This document shows, one piece after another, positions 7,945 through 16,962 of a stretch of 64,000 nucleotides of DNA. The stretch's first letter is position 1. Every line of letters begins with the position of its first letter. Under the pieces are notes generated by a model that was given only the letters and a program-made list of their open reading frames with translations, did no database searches and was not told where the DNA came from. A program made the position numbers and the translations under genes. The DNA comes from Croceibacterium salegens (lineage in GTDB: Bacteria; Pseudomonadota; Alphaproteobacteria; Sphingomonadales; Sphingomonadaceae): the NCBI RefSeq assembly GCF_009827435.1, contig NZ_WTYM01000052.1:1-64000 (forward strand), given 5' to 3'.

Positions 7945-10830
7945 ATGGCAATCTTTCACTTCAGCGCAAAGGTCATCGGAAGGTCGAGCGGACGTAGTGC
8001 CGTTGCGGCGGCGGCCTATCGTGCAGGCGAACGGTTGCACGATGAACGCATCGACAGAACCCATGATTTCACCAACAAGGCAGGCGTTCTTCATTCCGAA
8101 GTGATGCTGCCCAAAAGCGCGCCCGAAGCCTTCGCGGACCGGGCCACTTTGTGGAACGCGGTCGAGGTCGCCGAGAAGCGCAAGGATGCCCAGCTTGCCC
8201 GCGAGGTCGAGTTCGCCCTGCCGCGTGAGCTGTCGAAGAAAGACAACATCAGGCTGGCGCGCGAGTTCGTGAAAGCCGAGTTCGTCGAAAAAGGCATGAT
8301 CGCCGATCTCAATGTCCATTGGGATATTGGCGAGGACGGCAAGGCGAAGCCGCACGCCCATGTCATGCTCACGATGCGCGAAGTGATAAAGGACGGCTTC
8401 GGCGCGAAGGTCCGCGACTGGAACAAGACCGCGCTGATCGAACAATGGCGTGAGCGCTGGGCCAATCATGTGAACCGCGCGCTGGCGGAACGCGACATCG
8501 ATGCACGAATCGATCACCGCAGCCTGGAAGCGCAGGGCATAGCGCTCGAACCGCAGGACAAAATCGGCCCCGCAGCCTCGCGTATTAGCGGACGCGGGCT
8601 GGAAGCCGAGCGGATCGAGGAACACCGCGCGATTGCCCAGCGCAATGCCGAGCGCATCATCGCCAATCCCGCGCTGGCGCTCGACGCGATCACGCACCAA
8701 CAGGCCACATTCACCAGGCGCGATCTTGCCGCCTTCATCCACCGGCACAGCGATGGCAAGGAACAGTTCGACGCGGCCTACAATGCGGTGCGCGTATCGC
8801 CCGATCTGATTGCGCTTGGGAAGGACGGACGCGGGCAGGACCGATTCACTTCGCGCGCGATGATCGAGACCGAACAGCGCCTGCATCGCGCCGCCGATGT
8901 GATGGCCGCGCGCGCAAGTCACAGCGTCAGTAATGTTCAGCGAAATGCTGCATCCGCCAGAGCCGTAAAGCGCGGCCTGATCCTGTCGGGCGAGCAGAAA
9001 TCCGCCTTTGAGCACGTCACCAAAGGCAAGGGTCTTGCGGTTGTGGTCGGCTACGCGGGAACGGGCAAAAGCGCCATGCTGGGCGTTGCGCGCGAGGCAT
9101 GGGAAAGCGCGGGCTACACTGTGCGCGGTGCTGCCCTGTCCGGCATTGCCGCCGAGGGCCTGGAGAACGGTTCCGGCATCGCATCGCGCACCATCGCCAG
9201 CCTTGAGCACCAATGGGGCAAGGGGCGCGAGCGTCTGACCGCCAAGGATGTGCTCGTCATCGATGAAGCGGGCATGGTCGGCACGCGCCAGATGGAGCGC
9301 GTGCTCTCCCATGCCGCGAAGGCCGATGCAAAGGTTGTCTTGGTTGGCGATCAGCAGCAGCTTCAGGCCATCGAAGCAGGCGCAGCCTTCCGGGCGATCC
9401 ACGAGCGCCACGGCGGGGTCGAGATCAGCGAGGTTCGCCGCCAGCTTTCCGCATGGCAGCAGGACGCGACCAGGCACCTCGCGACGGGCCGCATCGGCGA
9501 AGCTATCCGGACCTATGAGGAGCACGGTATGCTCCATGCCGCCGACACCCGCGAGGTCGCGCGGACAGAGCTGATCGAGCGTTGGAATCAGGAACGGCAG
9601 GACAGCCCTGGCGACAGCCGGATCATCCTCACCCACACCAATGACGAGGTGCGCGAGCTGAACCAGATGGCGCGCGAAAAGATGCGTGCAGCGGGCGCGC
9701 TAGGGGTTGACGCTACGATCAAAGCGGCACGCGGCGAGAGGCAATTTGCATCGGGCGACCGCATCATCTTCCTGCGCAATGAGCGCGGGCTTGGCGTCAA
9801 GAACGGGACGCTCGCCACGGTCGCAATGGCCAGCGCGCAGCGCATGGCCGTCCGAACAGACGATGGCCGCGAAGTCGCCTTCGACACCAAGGACTACACC
9901 CATATCGATCATGGCTATGCCGCCACGATCCACAAGGCGCAGGGCATGACGGTGGACCGCGCCCATGTGCTCGCTACTCCCGGCATGGACAGCCATTCCG
10001 CCTATGTCGCCATGTCGCGCCACCGCGACGGACTTGCCCTCCACTATGGCCGCGATGACTTCGCCGACCAGTCGAAGCTTGTTCGCACACTGAGCCGCGA
10101 GCGCGGGAAGGACATGGCTGGCGATTACAAGCCTGAGCAGGCTTTCGCCGAACTGCGCGGCATCAGCTTCCGCGAGCGGATCGTGGAGATGGTTCGGCAG
10201 GTGCCGGAACGCGCCAAATCGATCTTTGGAAACTTTCGTCCGCAGGCCCGCCAGCTCGAAGCGCTTCCGGCACAAATCAACACGCAGAACGACCAGCACC
10301 GCGCGGTCGAACGCTATGCCCGCGCACTTGGCGATATCGGCACGATGCAGGCCCAGGGCTTGCCCGTGCTCCCGCACCAGAAGGACGCGCTGGAGAAGGC
10401 AGGAAAGGCGCTCGACGCGATCCGGCCCCATGCCGCCACCGATCTCGCCAAGGCGCTGGAGCGGCGTCCTGAGCTGATTGCAGGAGCCGCTGGCGGGCGC
10501 AGCCAGGAGGCGATGCGCGCCATGCAGAACGAAGCCGCCGTGCGCACCGATCCTGCGTTGCGATCCGAGCGCTTTGTCAGCGACTGGCAGAGGCTGAGCG
10601 CGGCACGCAAGCAGCTTGAGCAGCAAGGTGACCGCGCAGGTGCTGCCCGCTTGTCCGCGAAGCAGAACGAACTGGCGAAAGGTCTTGAACGTGATCCGCA
10701 GGTCGAAGGCCTGCTGCGCAGCAAGGCGCGTGAACTCGGCATCGATCCGAAGCCCGAACGCAGCATCGCCAATGAACTCACCGCAACCCTCACCCGCGAG
10801 CGCACCCGCGCCTTCGACATGGGCATTTAG
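7945..10830 (+). CDS. traA: TraA relaxase-helicase (MOBQ, Ti type)
   Basis: A 961-residue fused relaxase/helicase. The N-terminal MobA/MobL domain (about 1-200) starts MAIFHFSAKVIGRSSGRSAV and has the metal-binding histidines in NVHWD (H125) and KPHAHVMLT (H137, H139). A RecD/TraI-like helicase follows: Walker A GYAGTGKS (369-376), Walker B VLVIDEAGM, VVLVGDQQQLQ, and the UvrD-C-like IHKAQGMTVDRA and YVAMSRHRDGL. The C-terminal 250 residues are helical. I chose ATG 7945 because the family begins MAIFHFS. It nicks oriT, stays bound to the 5' end and unwinds the strand for transfer. The next gene begins 10 nt downstream. Confidence 0.92.
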   Translation: MAIFHFSAKVIGRSSGRSAVAAAAYRAGERLHDERIDRTHDFTNKAGVLHSEVMLPKSAPEAFADRATLWNAVEVAEKRKDAQLAREVEFALPRELSKKDNIRLAREFVKAEFVEKGMIADLNVHWDIGEDGKAKPHAHVMLTMREVIKDGFGAKVRDWNKTALIEQWRERWANHVNRALAERDIDARIDHRSLEAQGIALEPQDKIGPAASRISGRGLEAERIEEHRAIAQRNAERIIANPALALDAITHQQATFTRRDLAAFIHRHSDGKEQFDAAYNAVRVSPDLIALGKDGRGQDRFTSRAMIETEQRLHRAADVMAARASHSVSNVQRNAASARAVKRGLILSGEQKSAFEHVTKGKGLAVVVGYAGTGKSAMLGVAREAWESAGYTVRGAALSGIAAEGLENGSGIASRTIASLEHQWGKGRERLTAKDVLVIDEAGMVGTRQMERVLSHAAKADAKVVLVGDQQQLQAIEAGAAFRAIHERHGGVEISEVRRQLSAWQQDATRHLATGRIGEAIRTYEEHGMLHAADTREVARTELIERWNQERQDSPGDSRIILTHTNDEVRELNQMAREKMRAAGALGVDATIKAARGERQFASGDRIIFLRNERGLGVKNGTLATVAMASAQRMAVRTDDGREVAFDTKDYTHIDHGYAATIHKAQGMTVDRAHVLATPGMDSHSAYVAMSRHRDGLALHYGRDDFADQSKLVRTLSRERGKDMAGDYKPEQAFAELRGISFRERIVEMVRQVPERAKSIFGNFRPQARQLEALPAQINTQNDQHRAVERYARALGDIGTMQAQGLPVLPHQKDALEKAGKALDAIRPHAATDLAKALERRPELIAGAAGGRSQEAMRAMQNEAAVRTDPALRSERFVSDWQRLSAARKQLEQQGDRAGAARLSAKQNELAKGLERDPQVEGLLRSKARELGIDPKPERSIANELTATLTRERTRAFDMGI

Positions 10831-10840
10831 GAGAACCAAC

Positions 10841-11599
10841 ATGGAAGACGACCACATCGAAGAAGTGCAACTGGACCTTGAAGTGGAGGAACCGCCCGCC
10901 CCGGAATCAGGGCCGGAGGCCGCCACGGAATCCGATCCAGCAACGGAAGCCTTCGCCCGCCTCGAAGGTGAAATGGCGATGGTGCGCCACACCGTTCAGA
11001 ACATGGCTAGGGAGCGAGCCGACATCGTGATCCCGGACTACACGGCAACGCTCGGCCAGATGGCCGATCAGCTGGCACAGGTCTCCAAGGCGCTGACCGC
11101 AATCGGCAACAAGTCTGCCATCGAGCTGACCCCGGAAGACATTGCAGTTCAGATCAAGCGCGCCTCGCTCGACATGCTGCGCGACAGCAGCGACCTTTTC
11201 CGCCACGGACGCAAAGACCTCGACCTTGCAACCGGTCGGCTCGCCGCAATTGTCGGACGTGTCCGCACCGAGGCCGAGCAGAAGCGTCAAATCTGGCGCT
11301 TTGCAAGCAGAGGTGTGCTGGCCGGTATCCTGCTATGGTCAATCCTGCCCGGCACCGTCGCGCGCACCATGCCTGAAAGCTGGCATTTGCCTGAGCGAAT
11401 GGCTCGCAAGGCTGTTGGTGAGCCGACCATTGTTGAGGCAGGAATAAGGTTGATCCGATCTCAGAACCCCGAAGCATGGGAGGAGTTGATGGTGACCCAC
11501 AGAACGCTGAACGCGAACCGCGAAAAATTGGACCGATGCACCGAGAAGGCGCGGAAGGAGGAAAGATCGGTCACTTGTTTAATTACGATTTTGCCTTGA
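10841..11599 (+). CDS. Transfer-region accessory protein, one membrane segment
   Basis: A 252-residue protein of unknown function that regularly follows traA in alphaproteobacterial elements (I believe the DUF6118 family). It has a very acidic N-terminus (EEVQLDLEVEEPPAPES), a helical middle with probable coiled coil (about 45-160), one membrane-spanning stretch (GVLAGILLWSILPGTVA, about 165-182) and a polar tail. A transfer-associated role is inferred only from its 10-nt spacing behind traA. The start is supported by GGAG just upstream, at the end of traA. Confidence 0.75.
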   Translation: MEDDHIEEVQLDLEVEEPPAPESGPEAATESDPATEAFARLEGEMAMVRHTVQNMARERADIVIPDYTATLGQMADQLAQVSKALTAIGNKSAIELTPEDIAVQIKRASLDMLRDSSDLFRHGRKDLDLATGRLAAIVGRVRTEAEQKRQIWRFASRGVLAGILLWSILPGTVARTMPESWHLPERMARKAVGEPTIVEAGIRLIRSQNPEAWEELMVTHRTLNANREKLDRCTEKARKEERSVTCLITILP

Positions 11600-12185
11600 G
11601 GTTCTTGCAAACAATTTCGCACCATGCATGGGGCGGCTTTGCGCCCTAACTAAAGCCGATCAACGCGGGCCGCGACGGCCCCAGACGCTTCCGTCGGTTT
11701 TAGTCGCGACCAAAGCTTGCAAAGACTTGTCGGTCGCACCCAACATTGGACCGTCTGCGGATGCGTCAGCTGAAACCCGATGCGTTTACTGCCAGTCGGG
11801 CGTCATTCTTTCAATTTCTTGTAGACCTCGGACAGGCGGAAGGCTCCGGCTCAAAGCCGCGTCGAGTAAGTCTGTATTGGCCAAGCGACGTCGTGGACGA
11901 TGTAGTCCGAACCCATGCTACCCGGTTCGAACAGGTTGGCGGCGTGGCCATATCGGCGGTTGGGTAAGGTTCAGCGCTTATGGGAAGGAACTCGGCAAGC
12001 CGCCACCAGCCCGCCATGGACTTGTGAAGTTTCGCCCGGGGGCCTGCGGGCTGATAGCCGCTGGCGGGGGCTCGCCGAGAATCTTGGCGGCGCGCTCTCC
12101 ATCCATCAGAATACCCTCGGCAGCGGCTTCGCCCATTGGAGCCGTCACGTCGCTCTGCGAAACATCCTGCCGCTGGCGAACTGAC
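11600..12185. other. Gene-poor stretch, probable decayed sequence
   Basis: About 590 bp between the convergent 10841 and 12186 genes. Open frames on both strands are short, unsupported by ribosome-binding sites and unlike known proteins. A minus-strand frame at about 11850-11960 looks faintly protein-like but lacks a start. I read this as remnant sequence at the junction between the mobilisation module and the defence-like module. Confidence 0.45.
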
Positions 12186-15100
12186 CTATTCGAAGCGGCT
12201 TTCGCGCTCGCGATCGTGCTCGTCCCAGCGCCGAATGTTCTCCTCCAGCGCTTTTCCGGCCTCGCGCGCCCAATTACGAACACGCACATCGCTGTGTTCG
12301 CGCATTACGGCGATCAGCGGCCGGCGTCTGACAAACCGTCCCGAGAAGGGTCCCGAGCTTGTGCCGGTGAAGAATCTGCGCTCAAACTTGCGCAGTACCG
12401 GAACGGGATCGGGCGCGGCATCAATCAGCGCAAGGGCAAAGGGCGACCAAACAAGCGGCCCATCTTCCGCTTCGCGGGCGGTATAGGGGATCAATTCGGC
12501 AAGTCCGCTTGCCCGCTCCTCTGGCGCCTCGCGGACCCACTCGATGGCAATATCTTCGTCGAAGGTCACGGTCTTCTTGTTCGAATCGCTGTCGTTCCTG
12601 ACGTGGCCTCCGAAAAAGCGGGCGGCCAAGTCCTGGTGAACCTCGCGCGTAAAAATCTCCTCGAGGACGACGCGAGGAAAGGACATCATCAGCAGCTTGC
12701 AGATCTTGTCGAAACCGCCGTCATGATAGTTCCCGCTGTCCCGCGATGCGCAAAGCGCGCGGCAGGTCGCCCGGGCGGCGTCTTCCGCTCCCTCACCATC
12801 CAATGCGACCTTGGCGATGGTGGCGATGCCGTGATCCTCGCGCGCGCCTTCCTCAGCGAAGGAGCGTGGGTCGGCAAGGAGTTTGCGCCCGAGTTCGATC
12901 AGTGCGGAATCGACCGCGCGCTTGTCGCTGCGATCGCCAAAGATACGCATATGGAGGATCTGGAGGGCGGGAATTGCGCCGCCGTCCAGCTCGTAGAGTG
13001 TCTTGAGAAACCGGCTCAGAGCGGGGCCGGGAACCGGCTTGCTGACTCCCCCCATCTGCAGTTGGCCAAAGCGCCATAGCGGAACGGCCCCGTGCGCGAT
13101 TGCGCGTTCGAAGCGCGCCATTGCGACGTCGTCGAGTGGCAGAGCGAGCTGGAGAATGACGAAATGCTCGGCAAGCACCGGGTCGGTCACCGCATCATCC
13201 AGCCAAAGCTCCACCTGTTCGCGATTCCGCTTGGCAGCGCCTTCCAGCAGTCCGGTCAAGACGAGCGGATTCCGCGTGTCGTCCCCCATCGTTCGAAAGA
13301 CAGCCAAGGTCTCCTGCCAGAGCCGCGCCGGATCGCCGCTGCTTCGAGCGACTCCGCGCGCGAATTGCAATGCGCTGTTCTGCCCTTCACCGACAATGGC
13401 GCGTGCAAGGTATGGAACGGGATCGGCGTGCTTGGCGACGCAGATCCCCGTCGCTTCTGCCAATTTCCCTACGTCGCGGGTCGAGCGTTTCTCGGTTCTT
13501 ACGGGATGCCAATGACGCCACGGCTCGCCAAGCACGAACGCATCGAAGCACTCAGCGATCGTTTGCGGCCGCAGGTCGCGTTCGAGCGCGCGCACTTCCG
13601 CCAGCATGTCGTCGCCAAGTCCTTTGCCACTGAAGCTCAGACCATCGACGACCGCGCGCCATCCGGCATCCCAATAACCCTTGCCGCGGACCGCGCGCAT
13701 GGCCGCGATCGGCAACTCGGGCAGCCCCACGTCGAGATGCTCGCGGAAGTGGTTGGCGATGATATCGCGTGCTCGCTCGGCTCCCGGTTCATCACCAGAG
13801 GCAATGCGAGTGGCACGATCATAGGCGGCGCCGAACCAACCACGGTACCCCTCGCGACCGCCCGGCCGCCACTCTTTCAGATGCGCCTTGGCGCCGAACT
13901 CGAGATTGAGTGATGAACTGAAGTGGCCAGCGTCGAGCATGTGATCGAGTGCTTCGAGACCGAGCGTCCTGGCCTCCTGGTTGGGGTCGTCGAGAAGCCG
14001 GTCTATGAAATCTAGCCGGGTTGCCTGGTCTGCCAGAGTGAACGACAGGTGAGTCCAGAAGCGCTCAAGAAAATGCTTGCTGGCCTTGTGATCGTCTCGC
14101 GCGTCACCATCGGCCAGCGCGTATGCAAGCAGCACCTCCATCGCTCGTCCGAATAGCGTCGGCTCGTGCGCCAGATGCACGAGCAATTCCGGATAGTAAC
14201 GCCGCCCTTCCGAATGTGGGTCGAGCAGCTGGTCGCGCTGCGGACCAGCCAGCGATCGCTCGAACGAAGCTAGCGCGGCCCCCGGCGCTGCCGGCGCCAT
14301 TTGGTTGAAACCGCGCCGCAAGACATCGTCGAGCCCGGCCGGTTCCCCGAACGCGCCATCTGGACCCAGCAGACGCTCGGCAAGTCGGACTGCAGCCGGC
14401 TCGTTGTGAAGCTGCCCCAGCCGGCGCGCGAATGAAGCGAGCAGCCGGGGCGAGGCCGTCAGAAAATGGTCGAGCAGCGTCTCTGGATCGCTTCGCCTAA
14501 TGAAAGGGGCCGCGAGCATGTTCGCGAAGGGTGGCGGCATCACCGCTCGTTGCGGCCCGCGCTGCTGGATCACTCCCCATTCCAGAAATGTCGCCACGTT
14601 GCGAAAGAAGGTATCGACGTTCACGCCCGCGATGGCGGCCAGGACGGGATGCTCGGCCATCTGATGATCGCCCGCTTCGACATAGAAAGCATAGACGAGC
14701 GATGCGACGTCGGCACAGGCACGAGCGCTGGGCTCGCGTTCGCGGCGGCCGCTCTGGAAAAGGCGTTCGAGCAGTTCGCCATCGTTGAGCGTCGACAGGT
14801 CGATGCCCTTGTCCGTTCCCTCCGCGATCTTGAGCGCAATCCGGGCATTGCCGCCGGAGAACTCGGCGAGGTGGCGGCATTCGGCCTCGCTCAACGTGGG
14901 AACGCGCTGCTCTAGGAGCGATATCAGCACGATCTCGCTGTTCTCGCCGAGCGCGCCGAGAAGGCCTGCCGGCTTCTCCCCGCCCATGTCATAATCGATC
15001 GTCAGCACGCTGATATGTCCGCCGGACCGTCGCGCTATCTCAGCCAGTTGGCCGTGGATCGCCGCGTTGGCATTGTCGACGACAAGAATGGCGTCGACAC

Positions 15101-15962
15101 CGGCGAGCATGAGTTCCTCGGCGACCCGCGCGGCGCCCACCTCTAGATCCCGTCCGGCGTCGCCGTAGATGGCTTTGGCCTTGGGCAATGCCCCTTCGCC
15201 AAGATTTTCGTCGAACAGGGCCTCGGCAAGCCGTGTCTTGCCCATTCCGGATAAGCCGACGAGCCGCACCACGCCCCTTGGCTCGCGCAGGGCGGCACGT
15301 ATACTCGCGATCGCTGAATGCATGTCGACCAATTCGTCGCCGAACGTCGCACGGGCCTGGTCGTCGACGATATATGGCTTGCTTGTGGCGCCTTCCGCCG
15401 ACCAGTCGCCGTAGGGCCGCCATCCGCCTAGCGAGCGGCCGCCCTGGCGGAGCAGCCAGATCGCTACGCCGGGATGCCGATTGGCCCAGCGCGCAATGCG
15501 ATCCGCCCCATAGAAATCGAGTTGGATCCGGTCAGCCTGTTCGACATCGCCGAGGCTCTCTCGCATCGCCTTCGAGCGATTGTCCATCGCCGACTTGGTG
15601 GGATCGTCGGTCGAGAAGATGACATAGGCCCCGGCTTCGGTGGCGAGCTCGGAAAAGATCGGGCGCGGTTTTTCCGCGGGCCTCATCTCGTCGCGAATCT
15701 TCGCCGGGCCCATCGCTTCGGCCTTGCATTGAAAAAAGATCAGCCGCCGCGGCAACCAGTCGACCGGCTCCGGCAAATCGTTCCACCGGATCGATGCATC
15801 AACGCCGCCATCGGCTGCTGTCTGATTTCCACCGACCGCGATGGCGAAATGCGAAATGCCCCGCAAATTGGCCTCGGCAACAAGGAGGCGTTCGAGAAGG
15901 GCGCGCAGCTGAACATCGTCCAGCCCTGCGACAAGTTCCTTGGAGACCTCGAACGGTCCCAT
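12186..15962 (-). CDS. PD-(D/E)XK-like nuclease / STAND NTPase / helical-repeat protein
   Basis: A 1258-residue protein with three parts. Residues 30-150 look like a restriction-type nuclease fold: AVGGNQTAADGGVD (D51, D55) and then LIFFQCKAE (K80), the spacing of a PD-(D/E)XK active site. Residues about 230-430 are a STAND-like P-loop NTPase with Walker A GLSGMGKT (236-243) and Walker B AILVVDNA (291-298). The remaining 800 residues are helical and repeat-like, as in sensor arms. The architecture parallels Avs-type antiviral NTPases, whose C-terminus recognises a phage protein and unleashes the nuclease. I cannot place it in a named Avs family. It is the last gene of a three-gene operon, starting 1 nt after the HTH gene's stop, with GGAGGGTGAG as ribosome-binding site. 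Confidence 0.85.
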   Translation of the reverse strand: MGPFEVSKELVAGLDDVQLRALLERLLVAEANLRGISHFAIAVGGNQTAADGGVDASIRWNDLPEPVDWLPRRLIFFQCKAEAMGPAKIRDEMRPAEKPRPIFSELATEAGAYVIFSTDDPTKSAMDNRSKAMRESLGDVEQADRIQLDFYGADRIARWANRHPGVAIWLLRQGGRSLGGWRPYGDWSAEGATSKPYIVDDQARATFGDELVDMHSAIASIRAALREPRGVVRLVGLSGMGKTRLAEALFDENLGEGALPKAKAIYGDAGRDLEVGAARVAEELMLAGVDAILVVDNANAAIHGQLAEIARRSGGHISVLTIDYDMGGEKPAGLLGALGENSEIVLISLLEQRVPTLSEAECRHLAEFSGGNARIALKIAEGTDKGIDLSTLNDGELLERLFQSGRREREPSARACADVASLVYAFYVEAGDHQMAEHPVLAAIAGVNVDTFFRNVATFLEWGVIQQRGPQRAVMPPPFANMLAAPFIRRSDPETLLDHFLTASPRLLASFARRLGQLHNEPAAVRLAERLLGPDGAFGEPAGLDDVLRRGFNQMAPAAPGAALASFERSLAGPQRDQLLDPHSEGRRYYPELLVHLAHEPTLFGRAMEVLLAYALADGDARDDHKASKHFLERFWTHLSFTLADQATRLDFIDRLLDDPNQEARTLGLEALDHMLDAGHFSSSLNLEFGAKAHLKEWRPGGREGYRGWFGAAYDRATRIASGDEPGAERARDIIANHFREHLDVGLPELPIAAMRAVRGKGYWDAGWRAVVDGLSFSGKGLGDDMLAEVRALERDLRPQTIAECFDAFVLGEPWRHWHPVRTEKRSTRDVGKLAEATGICVAKHADPVPYLARAIVGEGQNSALQFARGVARSSGDPARLWQETLAVFRTMGDDTRNPLVLTGLLEGAAKRNREQVELWLDDAVTDPVLAEHFVILQLALPLDDVAMARFERAIAHGAVPLWRFGQLQMGGVSKPVPGPALSRFLKTLYELDGGAIPALQILHMRIFGDRSDKRAVDSALIELGRKLLADPRSFAEEGAREDHGIATIAKVALDGEGAEDAARATCRALCASRDSGNYHDGGFDKICKLLMMSFPRVVLEEIFTREVHQDLAARFFGGHVRNDSDSNKKTVTFDEDIAIEWVREAPEERASGLAELIPYTAREAEDGPLVWSPFALALIDAAPDPVPVLRKFERRFFTGTSSGPFSGRFVRRRPLIAVMREHSDVRVRNWAREAGKALEENIRRWDEHDRERESRFE

Positions 15963-15963
15963 C

Positions 15964-16962
15964 TCACCCTCCGCGAGCGCCGAAACCAGGCTGCCGCTTC
16001 AGTTCGGACAGCTGGTTCGCTACCAACTCGATCGATGGCCGGTAACCGTCGAAACGCTCGTAGAGCGGCTCGACGAAATCATGGACGACATCCTCGAGAC
16101 TGCGCTCAAGGTCGGAAATTTGCGCTACCGTGGCGAGTTCGGCCCTGTGCGAGCGGGCGCGCAGCCGATGGTCGAGAACGTCGCGCAGCAGCGGCTTTGC
16201 CCAAGTAATCAACGTGCGGCCTTCAAGGCCCGTATAGCGAGCCACGAAGCGGATTTCGGTCGTATCGCTCGCGTCGAGCGCACGCGCGAAATTCATTGCA
16301 TGCAGAAAGAACTCGGCAGTGCGCCAGATAGGCAAGGTGAGGTCGAAGATCGTTCCCGGCTCGAGATTGTCCGGGCCGTCCTCCTGATAGCCGCGCTGGA
16401 GGTAGGCGAAAGGATCGCGCGAGACGCGCCAGAAATCACTGTGCGCCGCATCGCGAAAATGCCGGTCGGTGTCGGGCAGGCCCAACCAGCATTCGAGCGC
16501 ACCGTCCTCGATGACGGGCCGTAGGTCCGGTCGGGTCGGAACCCAGAACGGGGTCCATCCGGAACTCTTGGGGATGTCGGTCAGGAGCTCGCGAAGCTGG
16601 CTGGGCGGAGGAACATCCTCGAGGCCGAGGATGGCGTAGGTCTGTTCGCTGTGCCCGAGCGGTTGGCGCGAGGGGTGATCGGATGGCAGCGTTGCGACGA
16701 GGTCCTCCCATCGGCGACGCGAGTCGTGCAGGAAGCTCTCGAAGCTGTCCTCGTCGGCGGGGCGCACGAAGAGGTCCAGCGCCTCGAGAATCGCGATTAC
16801 CCTTTCGAAGCGCAGGTTGATCTGGCCCTGCTCGAACGCATTGACCGTCGGCAGGCTCACGCCAGCCAGCGCGGCTAGGCTGCGCTGGCTGAGACCTTCT
16901 TCCTTGCGGCGGCGAATGGCTTCGTCGACCGTTGCGCGCCAATCGATCGGCCAGTCGGTCAT
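15964..16962 (-). CDS. XRE/HipB-like HTH protein with large C-terminal domain
   Basis: A 332-residue protein. The N-terminal 70 residues are an XRE helix-turn-helix of HipB type (SQRSLAALAGVSLPTVNAFEQGQINLRFERVIAILEALDL), the usual antitoxin partner of HipA. Unlike ordinary HipB (about 75-110 residues) it carries about 250 extra residues (SGWTPFWVPTRPDLRPVIED, FWRVSRDPFAYLQRGYQEDG, FDLTLPIWRTAEFFLHAMNF). That segment resembles the C-terminal part of some AlbA_2/Schlafen-type ATP-binding proteins, but this is from memory. It overlaps hipA by ATGA and is followed after 1 nt by the nuclease-STAND gene. Likely roles: repressor of the operon, antitoxin, and perhaps a sensor that links the kinase to the nuclease. 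Confidence 0.8.
   Translation of the reverse strand: MTDWPIDWRATVDEAIRRRKEEGLSQRSLAALAGVSLPTVNAFEQGQINLRFERVIAILEALDLFVRPADEDSFESFLHDSRRRWEDLVATLPSDHPSRQPLGHSEQTYAILGLEDVPPPSQLRELLTDIPKSSGWTPFWVPTRPDLRPVIEDGALECWLGLPDTDRHFRDAAHSDFWRVSRDPFAYLQRGYQEDGPDNLEPGTIFDLTLPIWRTAEFFLHAMNFARALDASDTTEIRFVARYTGLEGRTLITWAKPLLRDVLDHRLRARSHRAELATVAQISDLERSLEDVVHDFVEPLYERFDGYRPSIELVANQLSELKRQPGFGARGG

Noticed and set aside
11899-11910. gatgtagtccga, matching the conserved block of the Y-RNA-like elements
   Set aside because: No complementary terminal stem or upper helix surrounds it, and a minus-strand frame through it looks protein-like; a 10-11-base match can occur by chance.
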